A DNA stretch of 62,053 bases from NCBI RefSeq assembly GCF_018881755.1, contig NZ_JACVPS010000016.1:1-62053 (forward strand). The letters run 5' to 3'. Source of the stretch: Polynucleobacter finlandensis (lineage in GTDB: Bacteria > Pseudomonadota > Gammaproteobacteria > Burkholderiales > Burkholderiaceae). Positions 28,049 through 37,613 of the stretch are shown here, in pieces. The translations under genes and the position numbers were made by a program. Every line of letters begins with the position of its first letter. Position 1 is the stretch's first letter. The notes under the pieces were generated by a model that had not been told where the DNA came from, ran no database searches, and saw only the letters and a list, made by a program, of their open reading frames with translations.

Positions 28049-28749
28049 GTAATATGGCGCTCGAAGTCAAAAATCTAGAGTCTTGGTATGGCGAATCGCA
28101 TATTTTGCACGGCGTTAATTTTGCCGTGCGAGACGGTGAAGTTGTGACTCTTTTGGGCCGAAATGGCGCCGGCAGAAGCACCATTCTGAAAACCATACTG
28201 GGCCTTACTAGTAAGAGGAAGGGCTCAATTTCTGTATTTGGAACGGAGACCACCTCTCTCCCTACCTATCAAATTGCGCGTCTTGGGATTGGGTATTGCC
28301 CTGAAGAGCGGGGAATCTTCGCGAGTTTAAGTGCCGAAGAAAACCTATTGCTGCCGCCAAAAATATCTTCAGGTGGTATGGGTTTAGAAGAAATCTATGA
28401 GATGTTCCCCAACCTGTATGAGCGTCGCAATAGTCCGGGTACAAGGCTATCTGGCGGCGAGCAGCAAATGTTGGCGATGGCTAGAATTTTGAGAACTGGC
28501 GCCAAACTTTTATTGCTAGACGAGATTACCGAAGGTCTTGCGCCCGTTATTGTTCAAAAACTGGGCGAAGTCGTTACTAAATTAAGAAACAAAGGTTTTA
28601 CGATTGTTCTAGTCGAACAGAATTTCAGATTTGCAGCAGGACTTGCAGATAGGCATTATGTTGTAGAGGGTGGCTTGATAGTTGAAGTGGTTGAACGTTC
28701 TGAGCTAAAAGCTAAAGCGGAATTGTTGAATGGGTATTTAGGGGTTTGA
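28045..28749 (+). CDS. livF: Branched-chain amino acid-type ABC transporter ATPase (LivF-like)
   Basis: A 234-aa LivF-type ATPase with signature LSGGEQQMLAMARIL, Walker B LLLLDEITEGLAP and H-loop VLVEQNFRFA. Its Walker A reads GRNGAGRST (residues 38-46): the near-invariant lysine is Arg44. I have seen similar Arg forms in LivF proteins of related bacteria, so it may be a lineage trait rather than a dead ATPase, but activity would then rest mostly on the LivG partner. It overlaps LivG by ATGA and is followed 29 bp later by the binding protein. Confidence 0.9.
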   Translation: MSNMALEVKNLESWYGESHILHGVNFAVRDGEVVTLLGRNGAGRSTILKTILGLTSKRKGSISVFGTETTSLPTYQIARLGIGYCPEERGIFASLSAEENLLLPPKISSGGMGLEEIYEMFPNLYERRNSPGTRLSGGEQQMLAMARILRTGAKLLLLDEITEGLAPVIVQKLGEVVTKLRNKGFTIVLVEQNFRFAAGLADRHYVVEGGLIVEVVERSELKAKAELLNGYLGV

Positions 28750-28778
28750 TTGGGTTTTTATTTTTTAAAGGATAAATC

Positions 28779-29981
28779 ATGAAGCGGACTTTAATTTCTT
28801 TGGCGGTAGCAGCTCTGGCTGCGGTTTCTGGTGGCGTTGGCGCGGCTGATCAAGCCCCAGTAAAAATTGGTTTTATTACTGACATGTCTGGTTTGTACGC
28901 CGACATTGATGGTCAGGGGGGATTAGAGGCGATCAAAATGGCAGTCGCAGATTTTGGTGGCACTGTTTTAGGTAAGAAAATTGAAATTGTTTCAGCAGAC
29001 CACCAAAACAAAGCGGATATTGCAGCCTCTAAAACACGAGAGTGGGTTGATCAAGATGGCGTCACTGTGATTTTTGGCGGCACGAACTCTGGCACTGCAT
29101 TAGCAACCGCTAAAGTAGCCGCAGAGAAAAAACGTATCTATATTAATAATGGTGCGGGCACCTCTGCATTAACGAACGAACAGTGCAGCCCTTACACAAT
29201 TCATTACACCTACGACACTATTGCCTTAGCAAATGGATCTGCCAAGGGAATGATGGACAAGGGCCTTAAGACTTGGTACTTTTTAACTGCTGACTATGCG
29301 TTTGGTTATGCGCTTGAGAAGGACGCAACCAACGTGATTAATGCTAGCGGCGGAAAGGTCTTAGGAACCTCTAAGCACCCATTAAACGCCAGCGATTTTT
29401 CTTCTTACTTGCTTCAGGCACAAAATTCAAAAGCCCAAGTTCTTGGGCTGGCTAATGCGGGTGGCGACACAATCAACTCCGTGAAAGCTGCTAACGAATT
29501 TGGCATCACCAAGACCATGAAGATTGCCGGCTTGCTAGTGTTTATCACCGATGTTCATGCTATTGGCATTAAGAATGCGCAAGGGCTGTTAGCAACAGAG
29601 GCTTGGTATTGGGATCAGAGCGATCAATCGCGTAAGTTCGCTGGCCGCTTTATGGAAAAAATGAAGCGTATGCCTAGCATGGTTCAGGCGGGTAACTACT
29701 CATCCACCATGACTTACCTCAATGCGGTTAAAGCTGCCGGCACTGATGACTCAGACAAAGTGATGGCTCAGATGCGTAAAACCAAAATTAACGATATGTT
29801 TACAAAAAATGGCTACATTCGTAAAGATGGAACCATGGTGCATGACATGTATCTCTTTGAGGTTAAAACCCCAAGCGAAGTTAAAAGCCCATGGGACTAT
29901 TACAAGCTAGTGTCTACCTTGTCAGGGGAAAAAGCCTTCACCATTCCACCTGATTCCAAGTGTGCTTTGTTGAATAAGTAA
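28779..29981 (+). CDS. livK: Periplasmic substrate-binding protein, Liv-type
   Basis: A 400-aa precursor with a clear Sec signal peptide (MKRTLISLAVAALAAVSG, cleavage near GVGA-AD). The mature type I periplasmic binding fold starts VKIGFITDMSGLYADIDGQG, with further family motifs VIFGGTNSGTALA and TWYFLTADYAFGYALE. It delivers ligand to the LivH/LivM permease. The ligand cannot be read from sequence: the family covers branched-chain amino acids, urea/amides, aromatic acids and others. A strong AAAGGA site precedes the ATG. The gene sits between the ATPases and permeases, and is likely the most highly translated of the set. Confidence 0.9.
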   Translation: MKRTLISLAVAALAAVSGGVGAADQAPVKIGFITDMSGLYADIDGQGGLEAIKMAVADFGGTVLGKKIEIVSADHQNKADIAASKTREWVDQDGVTVIFGGTNSGTALATAKVAAEKKRIYINNGAGTSALTNEQCSPYTIHYTYDTIALANGSAKGMMDKGLKTWYFLTADYAFGYALEKDATNVINASGGKVLGTSKHPLNASDFSSYLLQAQNSKAQVLGLANAGGDTINSVKAANEFGITKTMKIAGLLVFITDVHAIGIKNAQGLLATEAWYWDQSDQSRKFAGRFMEKMKRMPSMVQAGNYSSTMTYLNAVKAAGTDDSDKVMAQMRKTKINDMFTKNGYIRKDGTMVHDMYLFEVKTPSEVKSPWDYYKLVSTLSGEKAFTIPPDSKCALLNK

Positions 29982-29984
29982 ATC

Positions 29985-30869
29985 TTGGAAATCTTCGGCC
30001 TTTCTAGTTCCGCTCTGTTAAGCCAGCTCCTTTTGGGGCTGGTTAACGGCAGCTTTTACGCCATCCTCAGTTTGGGGTTGGCGGTCATTTTTGGCCTTTT
30101 AAATGTGATCAACTTTTCACATGGCGCGATGTTTATGCTGGGCGCCATTGTGACTTGGATGGCGGGGCAGTATTTTGGAATTAATTATTGGGTAATGCTG
30201 TTGTTGTCACCAATAGTCGTCGGCTTAGTTGGAATTGTGATTGAGCGCCTACTGCTGAGGCATCTGTATCAGCTCGATCATTTGTACGGCCTCTTGCTGA
30301 CCTTTGGTTTAACTTTATTTATTGAGGGCGTGCTTCGCTCTATTTATGGAGCATCTGGTCTCGCTTACAGCGCTCCAGAGTTATTAAGTGGCTCTACTGA
30401 TCTGGGGTTCATGGTCTTGCCAAACTACCGCGCCTGGGTGGTGTTTTCTTCGCTAACAGTCTGTTTTGCAACTTGGTACGTAATAGAAAAAACCAGCATC
30501 GGCGCTTATTTGCGAGCTGGCACTGAAAACCCTAAATTAGTTCAGGCGTTTGGTGTGAACTTCCCGCTGATGACAACCTTAACTTATGGGTTCGGGGTTG
30601 CGCTTGCTGCATTTTCTGGCGTGCTTGCTGCGCCGATTATTCAAGTTTCTCCTTTGATGGGGTCCAACCTGATCATTGTTGTTTTTGCTGTTGTGGTTAT
30701 TGGCGGTATGGGCTCAATCATGGGCTCAATCATCACCGGCCTTGGCTTAGGTTTGATTGAGGGTTTAACAAAAGTGTTTTATCCCCAAGCCTCAAGCACT
30801 GTGGTGTTTGCCATCATGGTGATTGTTTTGTTGTTTAGGCCGGCAGGCTTGTTTGGGCGTGAAAAATGA
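29985..30869 (+). CDS. livH: ABC transporter permease, LivH-type
   Basis: A 294-aa integral membrane permease with about eight hydrophobic segments. Diagnostic stretches are GLVNGSFYAILSLGLAVIFG, LNVINFSHGAMFMLGA and VVIGGMGSIMGSIITG. The start is TTG 29985, 3 bp after the binding-protein stop. The stop overlaps the LivM start by 4 bp. Confidence 0.92.
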   Translation: MEIFGLSSSALLSQLLLGLVNGSFYAILSLGLAVIFGLLNVINFSHGAMFMLGAIVTWMAGQYFGINYWVMLLLSPIVVGLVGIVIERLLLRHLYQLDHLYGLLLTFGLTLFIEGVLRSIYGASGLAYSAPELLSGSTDLGFMVLPNYRAWVVFSSLTVCFATWYVIEKTSIGAYLRAGTENPKLVQAFGVNFPLMTTLTYGFGVALAAFSGVLAAPIIQVSPLMGSNLIIVVFAVVVIGGMGSIMGSIITGLGLGLIEGLTKVFYPQASSTVVFAIMVIVLLFRPAGLFGREK

Positions 30870-31822
30870 GGCTACCTAAGCATTGGTTTTTGATGGTGAT
30901 GATTGTGCTTGCAATAGCAGCTCCATTTACGGCCTACCCAATCTTTCTAATGAAAATTTTATGTTTTGCGCTTTTTGCCGCAGCATTTAATTTATTACTT
31001 GGTTTTACTGGCCTTTTGTCTTTTGGCCATGCCGCCTTTTTTGGTGGCGCCGGTTACTGCGCTGGTTATTTCATGCGCGACATGGGCGCCGGTCCAGCGC
31101 TTGGTATCCTGCTCGGCGTGGTTTTTGCTGCGGCTTTAGGTGCGCTTATCGGAGGACTAGCCATTCGTCGTCAAGGCATTTATTTTTCCATGATTACTTT
31201 GGCGTTGGCGCAGATGTTTTATTTTATTTGCCTGCAAGCCCCAGCCTCAGGTGGTGAGGATGGTTTTCAGAGCATCCCAAGAGGCGAGCTATTCGGTTTG
31301 ATTGATCTTCAAAACGATTTGAATCTTTATTATTTTGTTTTAGTAGTTGTGCTTGGTGGATTTTTATTTATTCAGAGAATCATTTCTTCTCCCTTTGGAC
31401 AAGTACTTAAAGCCATTAAAGAGAACGAGCCACGTGCGATTTCCTTGGGGTACAAAGTAAATCGCTTTAAATTTTTAGTATTTGTATTGTCTGCAGCGCT
31501 TGCCGGTTTAGCTGGTGGCGTTCAGGCCTTGGTGTTGGGCTTTGAAACCCTTACAGATGTTCACTGGACAATGTCTGGCTTAGTCATATTAATGACCTTA
31601 GTTGGTGGGGTTGGTACTTTTGCGGGCCCCTTTGTGGGCGCATTAGTGATTGTTCTGCTTGAGCACCGCGTTGGTGAAATTGGAACTTTCTTAGCTCAAA
31701 TAACAGGGGTGTCTTGGTTTAACTCTTTGGGCGAGTCGGTTACCATCGTTACCGGATTAATCTTCGTCCTTTGTGTGATGGCTTTTCGTCGCGGCCTGGT
31801 TGGAATCTTTATTAAGAAGTAA
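30866..31822 (+). CDS. livM: ABC transporter permease, LivM-type
   Basis: A 318-aa permease with about nine hydrophobic segments and the LivM hallmarks NLLLGFTGLLSFGHAAFFG, RRQGIYFSMITLALAQM, KAIKENEPRAISLGY and LVGGVGTFAGPFVGA. It pairs with LivH to form the channel. It is the last gene of the operon; the next gene is convergent after 15 bp, with no obvious hairpin terminator between. Confidence 0.92.
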   Translation: MRLPKHWFLMVMIVLAIAAPFTAYPIFLMKILCFALFAAAFNLLLGFTGLLSFGHAAFFGGAGYCAGYFMRDMGAGPALGILLGVVFAAALGALIGGLAIRRQGIYFSMITLALAQMFYFICLQAPASGGEDGFQSIPRGELFGLIDLQNDLNLYYFVLVVVLGGFLFIQRIISSPFGQVLKAIKENEPRAISLGYKVNRFKFLVFVLSAALAGLAGGVQALVLGFETLTDVHWTMSGLVILMTLVGGVGTFAGPFVGALVIVLLEHRVGEIGTFLAQITGVSWFNSLGESVTIVTGLIFVLCVMAFRRGLVGIFIKK

Positions 31823-31837
31823 TAAAGTCTTGCGAAT

Positions 31838-32845
31838 TTAGTTTGACGCGCAAGCCCAACCTAGGTCAGCCAGAGCCCCCGCCTTTTCTCCGTTTTCAAT
31901 TGCATCGCTGGCATTTGCATTGCCATCAATAGCACGCTTGCTAATGCCATGCAAAATTGCTGAAATTCTAAATAGGTTGTAGGCCATCAGAAATGGCCAG
32001 TGCTCTGCAATTGGGCGCCCAATCTTTTTTTCATACAGGGCGATATATTCAGCTTCGCTCGGTATTCCTAGACCCATTAAATCCACCCCTTGTATTCCTC
32101 GCCACAAACTCGGAGCAATTCTCCAAGCCATGCATTGATACGCAAAATCAGCCAAGGGGTTGCCAAGGGTTGAGAGCTCCCAATCTAAGACCCCAATAAC
32201 GCGCGGTTCGGTCTTGTGAAAAATGAGATTATCCATCCGAAAATCACCATGAATCAGTGAGGTTTCATCTTCGTTGGGGATGTTCTCTGGAAGCCAGTCC
32301 ATCAACTTGTTGAGCGAATTAGGAATGGGAATGTTTGCCTCGCGAACTTGACGAGACCAGCGTGTGATTTGCCTAGAAAAATAATTGCCGGGCTTACCAA
32401 AACTTTCTAATCCAAGTGAGGTGTAGTCAAGGCGATGTATTGCGGCGATGGTGTTATTCATTTGCTCATAAATGACATGTCGTTCGCTAGCTGGTAATTC
32501 CGGCAAGGTTTGGTCAACAAAGACTCGCCCATCAAGATACTCCATGATAAAAAATGCGGTACCAACAATGTTTTCATCTTCACAATAGGCCAACATTCGA
32601 GGAACGGGAACATTTGTATTGGCTAGCGCCCTCATCACTCGATGCTCTCTATCAACAGCATGCGCAGAAGGTAATAAGATCCCAGCTGGTTTTTTTCTGA
32701 GGACAAAGTGTTCATTGCTGCAGCTGATTTTGAAGGTGGGATTGGATTGGCCGCCAGTTAATTGGCTGAGTTGTATCGGACCTTTGACAAGGCCAAGCCC
32801 TTTTAAATATTGAGCAAGCGGTTCTTTAAATGAGGGGTTGGGCAT
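31838..32845 (-). CDS. Phosphotransferase (APH/choline-kinase fold), ACAD10/11-type
   Basis: A 335-aa kinase-like protein. LTGGQSNPTFKISC forms the nucleotide loop, FVLRKKPAG the ATP-binding lysine, LIHGDFRMDNLIF the catalytic loop and VIGVLDWELSTLGNPLADF the metal-binding segment. This subgroup of APH proteins is encoded next to, or fused with, acyl-CoA dehydrogenases (ACAD10/ACAD11), where it phosphorylates the 4-hydroxyl of 4-hydroxyacyl-CoA. The last gene of the ACAD-SDR-kinase operon, 19 bp after the SDR, so the same role is inferred here. Drug resistance is not implied. Confidence 0.85.
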   Translation of the reverse strand: MPNPSFKEPLAQYLKGLGLVKGPIQLSQLTGGQSNPTFKISCSNEHFVLRKKPAGILLPSAHAVDREHRVMRALANTNVPVPRMLAYCEDENIVGTAFFIMEYLDGRVFVDQTLPELPASERHVIYEQMNNTIAAIHRLDYTSLGLESFGKPGNYFSRQITRWSRQVREANIPIPNSLNKLMDWLPENIPNEDETSLIHGDFRMDNLIFHKTEPRVIGVLDWELSTLGNPLADFAYQCMAWRIAPSLWRGIQGVDLMGLGIPSEAEYIALYEKKIGRPIAEHWPFLMAYNLFRISAILHGISKRAIDGNANASDAIENGEKAGALADLGWACASN

Positions 32846-32864
32846 TGCGTTTATTTACGCCGAC

Positions 32865-33635
32865 TTACAGGCCACTAACAAGGTGGCCGCCATCTACCGC
32901 TATGGTTGCGCCAGTCATGGCTTTGCTGGCATCAGAGGCCAGCAACAATAAGGGGCCATTTAAATCTTCTAAATCATTAAAGCGCCGCGAGGGTATCCGC
33001 GTCAGAATTTTTTGGCCGGCATCGCTCAGTAAAAATTCACGATTGAGATCGGTAATTACGTAGCCTGGCAATAGCGCATTCACTCTAATTTGGTGGCGCG
33101 CAAGTTCAAGAGCCATGACCTTAGTGCTTTGTATCACCCCTGCTTTAGAGATGACATAAGGCGCCGCACCACCAATCACACGCTCCCCGAGTATGGAGGC
33201 AATATTGACAATGCTTCCTGAGTTGCTCGTTGCGATTAATCGCCTTGCAGCCTCGGTGGCTACCAACCAAGAGCCTTTTAGATTGGTATCAATTACTTGA
33301 TCCCAATCTTCTTCACTGTGGTCAAGTAACTTTCCATTGGTGCTGACACCCGCATTATTGATAATGATCGTTGGGGTCGACCACTCAAGAACTTGATCAA
33401 AACATTTAACAACACTTTTTTTATTGGTGACATCTAATTCAAAAGCTTTTGCATGCCCACCAAGTTTTGTAATTTCATCGACGGTGGATTGCAGTTGGGC
33501 AACACGTCTAGATGCAAGGGCTACTTTAGCCCCCGCTGTAGCAAGTAGTAATGCGCAATGCTTTCCGATGCCGCTCGAAGCCCCAGTAATTAGGGCCGTT
33601 TTATTGTCTAGGCTAAAAAGCTGATCGAGTCCCAT
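32865..33635 (-). CDS. Short-chain dehydrogenase/reductase (SDR)
   Basis: A 256-aa classical SDR. The cofactor loop is ALITGASSGIGKH, NNAGVS is the structural motif, and the catalytic set is the Ser in IVNIASILGE with Y and K in PYVISKAGV. The residue pattern after strand two (ASRR) suggests NADP(H) preference. The C-terminal AMTGATIAVDGGHL is typical of fatty-acid-type SDRs. Its ATG overlaps the ACAD stop by 1 nt, so it is tightly coupled to that gene. It is likely a hydroxyacyl/ketoacyl dehydrogenase of the same catabolic pathway. Confidence 0.88.
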   Translation of the reverse strand: MGLDQLFSLDNKTALITGASSGIGKHCALLLATAGAKVALASRRVAQLQSTVDEITKLGGHAKAFELDVTNKKSVVKCFDQVLEWSTPTIIINNAGVSTNGKLLDHSEEDWDQVIDTNLKGSWLVATEAARRLIATSNSGSIVNIASILGERVIGGAAPYVISKAGVIQSTKVMALELARHQIRVNALLPGYVITDLNREFLLSDAGQKILTRIPSRRFNDLEDLNGPLLLLASDASKAMTGATIAVDGGHLVSGL

Positions 33636-34804
33636 TACTTTGTTTCTTTATTGCCAATGAGTTTGCGTGCCATGCTCCAACGATGCACTTCACTTGGCCC
33701 ATCATAGATACGAAAGCCGCGCATATCTTTAAATATTCTCATGAGCTGTGTTTCGCCAGTGACGCCTTGGCCACCTAAAATTTGTACGCATCGATCCACA
33801 ACGCGCCACTCAGCTTCAGAACAAATTACTTTGGCACGACTGGACTCAAAGTTACCGCGTTGACCTTGATCCAAAACCGATGCAGTGTGCCAAATATGGA
33901 GTCGAGAAGTTTGCAGATCCATATCATTGTCTGCAATCATAAAACCAACACCTTCGTGCTCGCCCAAAGATTTACCAAAAGCCTGTCTTTGTTTTGCATA
34001 AGCAATGGCAATATCTTGAGCTCGTCGGGCTTGTCCAAGCCAACGCATGCAATGTGTAAGTCGAGCAGGCGCCAATCGGACCTGCGCATTCTTAAACCCT
34101 TTACCAAGCTCGCCCAATATCTGATTTGCTGGTACGCGTAGCTTATTAAATTGAAGAACACCGTGACCCCCAGTGAAGCAGCTATCAAGCGCGTCCATAT
34201 TGCGCACGAGCTCGATACCCTTCTCTTTCATATCCGAGAGAAACATCGTTGCGGATCCATCTTCACCCCGTGCCATGATGATGACAAAATCTGCTCCGTC
34301 GGCACCAGTAATAAACCACTTCACGCCATTGATGATGTAGTCATCGCCATCTTTGGTGGCGGTTGTCATGAGCATTGATGGGTCGGATCCAGCGCCTGGG
34401 TCGGGCTCAGTCATTGCAAAACAAGAACGTGTTTTGCCTGCCACCAATGGCCTGAGCCAGCGCTCCTTTTGTTCTGGCGTTGCAATTTCTTCTAGCAGGT
34501 GAATATTGCCTTCGTCAGGCGCATGAATATTCATCGCGGTTGGCCCCAGCCAAGAATAGCCAGCCTCTTCAAAAACAATGGCTTTTTCAGAATGGCTAAG
34601 CCCTAGCCCCCCCATCTCTATCGAAGCGTGAGGCGTTAAAAGACCGGCAGTGCGAGCAAGCTCTATGAGTTCTTTTCTGAGCTCCTCTGATGGACCATGT
34701 TCATTTTGGCGTGGGTCGTTTTCAAGAGGAATGATTTGATCGCGTATGAACGATCGTGTCCGCTCTTGTAGCTCTAATAGTTTTGCTGATAAAGATAGGT
34801 CCAT
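33635..34804 (-). CDS. Acyl-CoA dehydrogenase family protein
   Basis: A 389-aa flavoprotein. CFAMTEPDPGAGSDPSMLMT and VKWFITGADGADFVIIMAR are the FAD/substrate motifs of the middle domain. The helical C-terminal domain has RQAFGKSLGEHEGVGFMI and VQILGGQGVTGET, ending RIYDGPSEVHRWSMARKLIG. The sequence resembles the ACAD10/11-type enzymes that act together with an APH kinase on phosphorylated 4-hydroxyacyl-CoA. It is the first gene of the leftward ACAD-SDR-kinase operon. Its promoter lies in the 207-bp gap shared with mnmG. Confidence 0.88.
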   Translation of the reverse strand: MDLSLSAKLLELQERTRSFIRDQIIPLENDPRQNEHGPSEELRKELIELARTAGLLTPHASIEMGGLGLSHSEKAIVFEEAGYSWLGPTAMNIHAPDEGNIHLLEEIATPEQKERWLRPLVAGKTRSCFAMTEPDPGAGSDPSMLMTTATKDGDDYIINGVKWFITGADGADFVIIMARGEDGSATMFLSDMKEKGIELVRNMDALDSCFTGGHGVLQFNKLRVPANQILGELGKGFKNAQVRLAPARLTHCMRWLGQARRAQDIAIAYAKQRQAFGKSLGEHEGVGFMIADNDMDLQTSRLHIWHTASVLDQGQRGNFESSRAKVICSEAEWRVVDRCVQILGGQGVTGETQLMRIFKDMRGFRIYDGPSEVHRWSMARKLIGNKETK

Positions 34805-34956
34805 TTATTCATTGTAATAGCTGATAAAGATGTCATATCTAAGCGTCTGTGCGGGCTTTGAATGTTGTAAGCTTTAGGGCCTTAAAAGACTTTTATATAA
34901 TAAAATCAATAACTTATGATGAATAATAATTTTTATACAGACTTATCATGTGGTTT

Positions 34957-34972
34957 TGTTTCACGTGAAACA
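34957..34972. promoter_or_regulatory. parS: parS centromere site 1
   Basis: TGTTTCACGTGAAACA is a perfect 16-bp match to the bacterial chromosomal parS consensus. The palindrome extends to 20 bp (34955-34974). It lies 40 bp before mnmG and 2.7 kb from parAB. ParB nucleates here and spreads to organise the origin for segregation. Confidence 0.95.
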
Positions 34973-35011
34973 AACAAAATGCTATGATCATCGCCCTATC
35001 AGAGGCAAATC

Positions 35012-36931
35012 ATGCGTTATTCCAAGAGTTTCGATGTCATTGTGGTTGGAGGTGGTCACGCTGGGACTGAAGCCGCCCTTGCTTCAGCTCGCATGGGTTG
35101 CGACACCCTATTAATTACCCATAGTATTGAAAACTTGGGGGCCATGAGCTGCAACCCATCTATTGGTGGCATAGGCAAAGGTCACCTGGTAAAAGAAATT
35201 GATGCCATGGGCGGCGCCATGGCTGCAGCAACAGACGAAGCCGGTATCCAGTTTAGGACTTTAAATTCTAGCAAGGGGCCTGCGGTTCAGGCTACGCGCG
35301 CTCAAGGCGACCGAATTTTATACAAAGCGGCCATTCGCCGCCGCCTAGAGAACCAAGAAAACCTCACCCTATTTCAGGCTGCTGTTGATGACTTGCTGGT
35401 GAGGGGTGATGAGGTCCAAGGCGTTGTTACCCAAATGGGTTTGGAGTTTACGGCCAGGAAGGTTGTCCTCACGGCAGGCACCTTTTTAGACGGCAAAATT
35501 CATGTGGGCCTCAATAATTATGCTGGCGGTCGTGCTGGCGATCCAGCTGCGGTCTCTTTGTCGGCGCGCCTGAAAGAGTTAAAGCTACCCCAGGGCAGAC
35601 TTAAGACTGGTACCCCACCCCGAATTGATGGCCGTACTATTGATTTTTCAGTAATGCTTGAGCAGCCTGGAGACCTAGATCCGGTACCCGTTTTTTCCTA
35701 TTTAGGCCGTCCGGAACAACACCCTAGACAGGTTCCCTGCTGGATTTCTCATACCAATGAAAAAACACACGACATTATTCGGGGCGGTTTAGATCGCTCC
35801 CCGATGTATACCGGTGTGATTGAAGGTGTTGGTCCACGCTACTGCCCCTCGATTGAAGACAAGATTCATCGTTTTGCCTCTAGAAATAGCCACCAAATCT
35901 TTTTGGAGCCAGAGGGCCTGACAACGAATGAGTTCTATCCAAACGGTATTTCCACTAGCCTGCCCTTCGATGTTCAATGGGATTTAGTGCGAAGTATTCG
36001 GGGGATGGAGGCTGCCGTTATCGTCCGCCCAGGATATGCAATTGAGTATGACTTTTTTGATCCGCGCCAATTGCGCCATAGCCTAGAGACCAGAGCCATA
36101 GCTGGGCTCTACTTTGCGGGTCAGATTAATGGCACAACCGGCTACGAAGAGGCGGCCGCCCAAGGCATGCTCGCCGGAATTAATGCCGGCCTTGCTGCTC
36201 AAGGTAAAGAGCCATGGTTGCCCAAACGTAGCGAGGCCTATATTGGCGTGCTAGTGGACGACCTCATTACAAGGGGCGTTCAAGAGCCATACCGAATGTT
36301 TACCAGTCGCGCAGAATACCGTTTAAGCCTGAGGGAAGACAACGCAGATATGCGCTTAACTCAGATAGGCCGCGATTTAGGCTTGGTAGACGACCATCGC
36401 TGGAATATCTTCTGCAGGAAACAAGAGGCTGTTTCACGTGAAACATCTCGTTTGCAGGATATTTGGATAGGACCAAAGCACGAGTCTGCAAAGGCAGTTT
36501 CAGGCTTATTGGGCCAAGATTTATCCCACGAATGCAGTTTGGCAGATATTTTGAGGCGCCCTGGAGTCACCTATCAAGCTATTACTGGTCTTTCACATGG
36601 CATGTGGTCACCTGGGGCGTTGGACGAGGATTCAGGTATAGCTAGCCAGATTGCAGATCAGGTTGAGATTTCAGTGAAGTACCAGGGCTATATAGATAGG
36701 CAGGCGGTGGAAATCGCACGTCAAGAACATAACGAGAGCTTTCCTTTGCCGGAAATTTTGGACTATTCACAAGTGGTGGGACTATCCAAAGAAGTCCAGC
36801 AGAAGTTAAATTTGCATAAGCCAGAAACATTGGGTCAGGCTGGACGAATATCCGGCGTTACGCCGGCCGCATTATCACTACTGCTAGTACACCTTAAAAA
36901 AGGCTTGGGCCGTTCTCAGGAGATCGCGTGA
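35012..36931 (+). CDS. mnmG: tRNA uridine-34 carboxymethylaminomethyl modification enzyme MnmG (GidA)
   Basis: A 639-aa FAD protein, partner of MnmE. The FAD-binding motif is [21 protein letters not shown] near the N-terminus. Other signatures are [37 protein letters not shown] and [23 protein letters not shown]. The ATG has AGAGG a few bases upstream. A second parS site lies inside the coding sequence (36430-36445). The rsmG GTG overlaps its stop by 4 bp. Confidence 0.96.
   Translation: MRYSKSFDVIVVGGGHAGTEAALASARMGCDTLLITHSIENLGAMSCNPSIGGIGKGHLVKEIDAMGGAMAAATDEAGIQFRTLNSSKGPAVQATRAQGDRILYKAAIRRRLENQENLTLFQAAVDDLLVRGDEVQGVVTQMGLEFTARKVVLTAGTFLDGKIHVGLNNYAGGRAGDPAAVSLSARLKELKLPQGRLKTGTPPRIDGRTIDFSVMLEQPGDLDPVPVFSYLGRPEQHPRQVPCWISHTNEKTHDIIRGGLDRSPMYTGVIEGVGPRYCPSIEDKIHRFASRNSHQIFLEPEGLTTNEFYPNGISTSLPFDVQWDLVRSIRGMEAAVIVRPGYAIEYDFFDPRQLRHSLETRAIAGLYFAGQINGTTGYEEAAAQGMLAGINAGLAAQGKEPWLPKRSEAYIGVLVDDLITRGVQEPYRMFTSRAEYRLSLREDNADMRLTQIGRDLGLVDDHRWNIFCRKQEAVSRETSRLQDIWIGPKHESAKAVSGLLGQDLSHECSLADILRRPGVTYQAITGLSHGMWSPGALDEDSGIASQIADQVEISVKYQGYIDRQAVEIARQEHNESFPLPEILDYSQVVGLSKEVQQKLNLHKPETLGQAGRISGVTPAALSLLLVHLKKGLGRSQEIA
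36430..36445. promoter_or_regulatory. parS: parS centromere site 2 (inside mnmG)
   Basis: A second perfect TGTTTCACGTGAAACA, 1.47 kb from the first, embedded in the mnmG reading frame, where it encodes the Val-Ser-Arg-Glu-Thr stretch of [10 protein letters not shown]. Intragenic parS sites near parAB are common, and their conservation despite codon constraint indicates selection for ParB binding. Confidence 0.95.
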
Positions 36932-37605
36932 GCCAGGATTTGCTGGCACTGGGTATTGAGGAATTGGGCTTGGATTTAAGCCGGGAAAATATTGCTAATT
37001 TAGATTTGTTTTTGCATGAAATGGCCCGCTGGAATCAGGTCCACAACCTCACAGCCATTGAGGGCGAGCAAGAATCAATACGACTGCATCTAATTGATTC
37101 TATTGCAGTTTTGCCAGTTATGAGAGAATTTTTGCAGGGCACATCACCCCAAATTGCTGATCTGGGATCGGGTGGTGGGCTGCCGGCTATTCCCATCGCA
37201 ATATTGCAACCAGAGTGGCGTTTAACCTTAATTGAGGCTGTACGCAAAAAGACTGCTTTTTTGCAGCATGTACGCGGCAGGTTGAAATTAAAAAACATTG
37301 AAGTGCTGAGTGAGCGCGTGGAAGTTGTTGCAGTGCAGCAACCAGCTCAGTTTGATGCCGTCATTTCGCGCGCATTTACGAGTTTGGCGCGCTTTTTAGA
37401 GCTGTCATTACCCCTATTGAAGCCCGGCGGTCTTGTTTTTGCCATGAAGGGCAAGAAGGCCGACGAAGAAATGCAAGAGGTTTGCTTGGATGCTTGGCGC
37501 CTAGTCTTGGATGCGCCTTTGCAAATACCCCATTTGGCAGCAGAAAGACGGCTTTTAGTACTAAGCCCCCGTGAGAAAATTACCCCTTTAGAGCAGGACC
37601 ATTAA
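36928..37605 (+). CDS. rsmG: 16S rRNA (guanine-527 N7) methyltransferase
   Basis: A 225-aa methyltransferase (GidB). The SAM-binding motif [17 protein letters not shown] lies at about residues 76-92, and [11 protein letters not shown] at the N-terminus is a family marker; [14 protein letters not shown] is the later conserved segment. It starts at GTG 36928, overlapping mnmG by 4 bp, and is followed 8 bp later by parA, the standard mnmG-rsmG-parA-parB order. Confidence 0.95.
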   Translation: MSQDLLALGIEELGLDLSRENIANLDLFLHEMARWNQVHNLTAIEGEQESIRLHLIDSIAVLPVMREFLQGTSPQIADLGSGGGLPAIPIAILQPEWRLTLIEAVRKKTAFLQHVRGRLKLKNIEVLSERVEVVAVQQPAQFDAVISRAFTSLARFLELSLPLLKPGGLVFAMKGKKADEEMQEVCLDAWRLVLDAPLQIPHLAAERRLLVLSPREKITPLEQDH

Positions 37606-37613
37606 GACTAGCT

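Noticed and set aside
34457..34650. Possible aminoglycoside-resistance locus suggested by the APH-fold gene at 31838
   Set aside because: The APH-fold protein belongs to the ACAD-linked metabolic subgroup by context and motifs; there is no evidence for drug modification.
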